DNA of 6,774 nucleotides from DATIJC01 sp035479015 (GTDB taxonomy: Bacteria > Patescibacteriota > Microgenomatia > UBA1400 > UBA12028). Both the position numbers and the translations under genes were made by a program. The notes below the pieces were generated by a model that saw only the letters and a program-made list of their open reading frames with translations, did not search any database and was not told the origin of the DNA. This document shows positions 5,428 to 6,774 of this stretch, one piece after another; the first letter of the stretch is position 1; each line of letters starts with the position of its first letter. The stretch covers positions 1 to 6,774 of the forward strand of contig DATIJC010000043.1 in assembly GCA_035479015.1 (NCBI GenBank). The letters run 5' to 3'.

Positions 5428-5456
5428 ACAGTAGAAGATCTGCAGACTGGTGTCAA
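5428..5456 (-). promoter_or_regulatory. Candidate promoter of the cohesin-like/FN3 gene
   Basis: On the minus strand a perfect TTGACA (5451-5456) is followed by 17 nt and TACTGT (5428-5433). The -10 box is weak (three of six), but the -35 box and the spacing are ideal. The -10 box ends 9 nt from the ATG, again implying a leaderless or near-leaderless transcript. Confidence 0.45.
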
Positions 5457-5481
5457 CTGTTGACTTGAGAGCCAGATCTTC
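5434..5481. promoter_or_regulatory. Nested palindrome at the divergent promoter, possible operator
   Basis: An outer inverted repeat GAAGATCTG (5434-5442) / CAGATCTTC (5473-5481) is almost exactly concentric with an inner one, GTCAACTGTTGAC (5452-5464). The inner arms form the two back-to-back -35 boxes. The outer arms place CAGATCTTC at or within one base of each -10 box. A dimeric regulator or shared control of both genes is plausible, but no regulator is seen in the window. Confidence 0.4.
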
Positions 5482-5488
5482 ATATCCT
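5460..5488 (+). promoter_or_regulatory. Candidate promoter of the beta-helix gene
   Basis: TTGACT (5460-5465) is followed by exactly 17 nt and TATCCT (5483-5488). The ATG at 5495 begins 6 nt after the -10 box, which places the transcript start at about the A of the start codon. No Shine-Dalgarno is present. Confidence 0.5.
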
Positions 5489-5494
5489 GTTTAT

Positions 5495-6774
5495 ATGAAA
5501 TATTTCTTGCTGGTGCTGTTTTTTCTTACGGTTTCCACAGCTACAGCACGAGCCACGGATTACTACTTCAACAGCGCTACTGGCAGTGATAACAATAATG
5601 GCACGTCTACATCTACGCCATGGAAGAGTGCTGCAAAGATCAATACCCTAGATCTAAATGCCGGTGATAACCTGTATTTCCAGAGTGGTCAGTCCTTCCC
5701 AGTAGCAGCAAAGTTGTATTTGCAAAATAATGACAGTGGTACGGCAACAAATCCAGTGACCTTCACTACGTATGGTGGTAGTAACCCTGCAATTTTTAAC
5801 GTTTCATCTTCTGATGACGCAATATATGGATATAACGTTTCCGGACTACGTATAAATAATTTGACTCTTATCGGACCTGGGAATGCGACCGCGGACACTG
5901 TGGTCGGTATCCTCATCTACACCACTTCAGGACCACAGTCCAGTTTAAAAATTGACAAGGTAGATGTGAGCAAATTTGGCAGAGGGATCGTGATCGGATC
6001 GGGAAATGGCGCACAGCATTCCGATATCAGTGTCACAAATGCCTTGGTTCACGATAATACATTTGACGGCATGCTCACTTTCTCAGCATCCACACCGGTA
6101 TTAAATAATGTATATGTTGGCTACTCGCGCTTTTACAACAATACCGGGAAAGCGGGTCTAAATAAAAACTCAGGTAGTGGGTTGATCGCCGGAGGTGTGA
6201 ATGGTGGAGTGATTGAGCACAACGTGGCTTACAACAATGGTGCTCTGGCTGATGCCGGTGAAGGGCCGGTAGGTATCTGGGCCTATCAGGCTAACAATGT
6301 AAACTTCCAGTACAATACATCGTACAGTAACCGCACTGGTGGTCCAGCAGATGGGGGCGGATTTGATTTGGATGGAGGTGTGACGAACTCCATCATGCAG
6401 TACAACTATGCATACGACAACGATGGAGCATGTCTGGGTGTCTACCAGTACTCAGGTGCAGGGGAGTGGAAGGACAATATTTTCCGTTACAATATTTGTC
6501 AGAACAATGCCCGTAAAAATGGGTACGGGGAAGTAACTTTCTGGAATAACTCGACAGGTATAGCAAATGCGCAATTCTATAACAACACCTTTTATACGAG
6601 TCCAACTTCGAACACAAGTCCCGCAGTGGTGACGTATCTCACCACTAATGCTACAAGTAGTTTGATCATGCGGAATAACATTTTTTATACGACTGACACA
6701 TCACCGTTTGTGTACGATCCGTATGGTCAATCCGGTTCCACTTTTCAGTCAAACGACTATTTCAATAACTCTGG
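5495..6774 (+). CDS. Secreted right-handed beta-helix protein (5' part, runs off window)
   Basis: At least 426 residues are open to the window edge. The N-terminus is a classic signal peptide, MKYFLLVLFFLTVSTATARA, with likely cleavage after ARA at residue 20. The mature start TDYYFNSATGSDNNNGTSTSTPWKSAAKIN... followed by AGDNLYFQSGQSF is the typical opening of parallel beta-helix, pectate-lyase-like surface proteins. The rest consists of repeating Asn/Gly-rich coils such as VIEHNVAYNNGAL, NFQYNTSYSNRTGG, IMQYNYAYDNDGA, IFRYNICQNNAR and MRNNIFYT, each about 20-30 residues. Such folds usually bind or cleave polysaccharide, but no catalytic set can be assigned by eye. The start is fixed by the signal peptide and the promoter 6 nt upstream. 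Its divergent partner is another exported protein, so the two may act together at the cell surface. The C-terminal anchor or binding domain lies outside the window. Confidence 0.88.
   Translation, partial: MKYFLLVLFFLTVSTATARATDYYFNSATGSDNNNGTSTSTPWKSAAKINTLDLNAGDNLYFQSGQSFPVAAKLYLQNNDSGTATNPVTFTTYGGSNPAIFNVSSSDDAIYGYNVSGLRINNLTLIGPGNATADTVVGILIYTTSGPQSSLKIDKVDVSKFGRGIVIGSGNGAQHSDISVTNALVHDNTFDGMLTFSASTPVLNNVYVGYSRFYNNTGKAGLNKNSGSGLIAGGVNGGVIEHNVAYNNGALADAGEGPVGIWAYQANNVNFQYNTSYSNRTGGPADGGGFDLDGGVTNSIMQYNYAYDNDGACLGVYQYSGAGEWKDNIFRYNICQNNARKNGYGEVTFWNNSTGIANAQFYNNTFYTSPTSNTSPAVVTYLTTNATSSLIMRNNIFYTTDTSPFVYDPYGQSGSTFQSNDYFNNS

Overview
The window looks like a chromosomal segment of an uncultured bacterium, most plausibly a member of the Candidate Phyla Radiation (Patescibacteria). 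This is an inference from gene style: compact genes with ATGA overlaps, an archaeal-flavoured thymidylate synthase fusion, a membrane-anchored cohesin-like/FN3 surface protein with a Thr/Pro linker, a secreted beta-helix protein, and dispersed repeats built on TGTCATCCTGAGC. TGA is used as a normal stop (for example at 525-527, 1472-1474 and 4430-4432), which argues against lineages that recode UGA.

Layout. Positions 1-2031 hold a tight plus-strand operon: the 3' tail of an unknown gene, a 138-residue unknown protein, a PfkB/ribokinase-family sugar or nucleoside kinase, and a 186-residue unknown protein. Each junction is an overlap of 4-8 nt. Positions 2032-2666 are an accessory island. It has a degenerate 10-bp periodic stretch, then a minus-strand single-domain GIY-YIG endonuclease gene tightly bracketed by two inverted copies of a REP-like hairpin repeat, then two further copies of that repeat. 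The last copy appears to supply the promoter of the next gene.

Positions 2667-4223 encode a 518-residue three-part protein: an MtrA-like N-terminal domain, a thymidylate synthase (ThyA-fold) core with its catalytic Cys, and a DUF4346-like C-terminal tail. A 68-residue basic unknown protein follows and overlaps the convergent surface-protein gene by 7 nt. Positions 4426-6774 hold two divergent exported-protein genes: a membrane-anchored cohesin-like + FN3 protein on minus, and a signal-peptide-bearing right-handed beta-helix protein on plus that runs off the window. They share a 76-bp intergenic region containing back-to-back -35 boxes inside a nested palindrome.

The most interesting points are (1) the GIY-YIG gene framed by inverted REP-like repeats, an arrangement parallel to REP-associated tyrosine transposases but with an unrelated nuclease; (2) the MtrA-like/ThyA/DUF4346-like fusion, in which the usual Arg-Arg phosphate clamp reads Lys-Lys; (3) apparent leaderless promoters with the -10 box only 6-10 nt from the ATG; and (4) the symmetric divergent promoter of the two surface genes. 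All identifications come from reading the sequence by eye; no database search was run.
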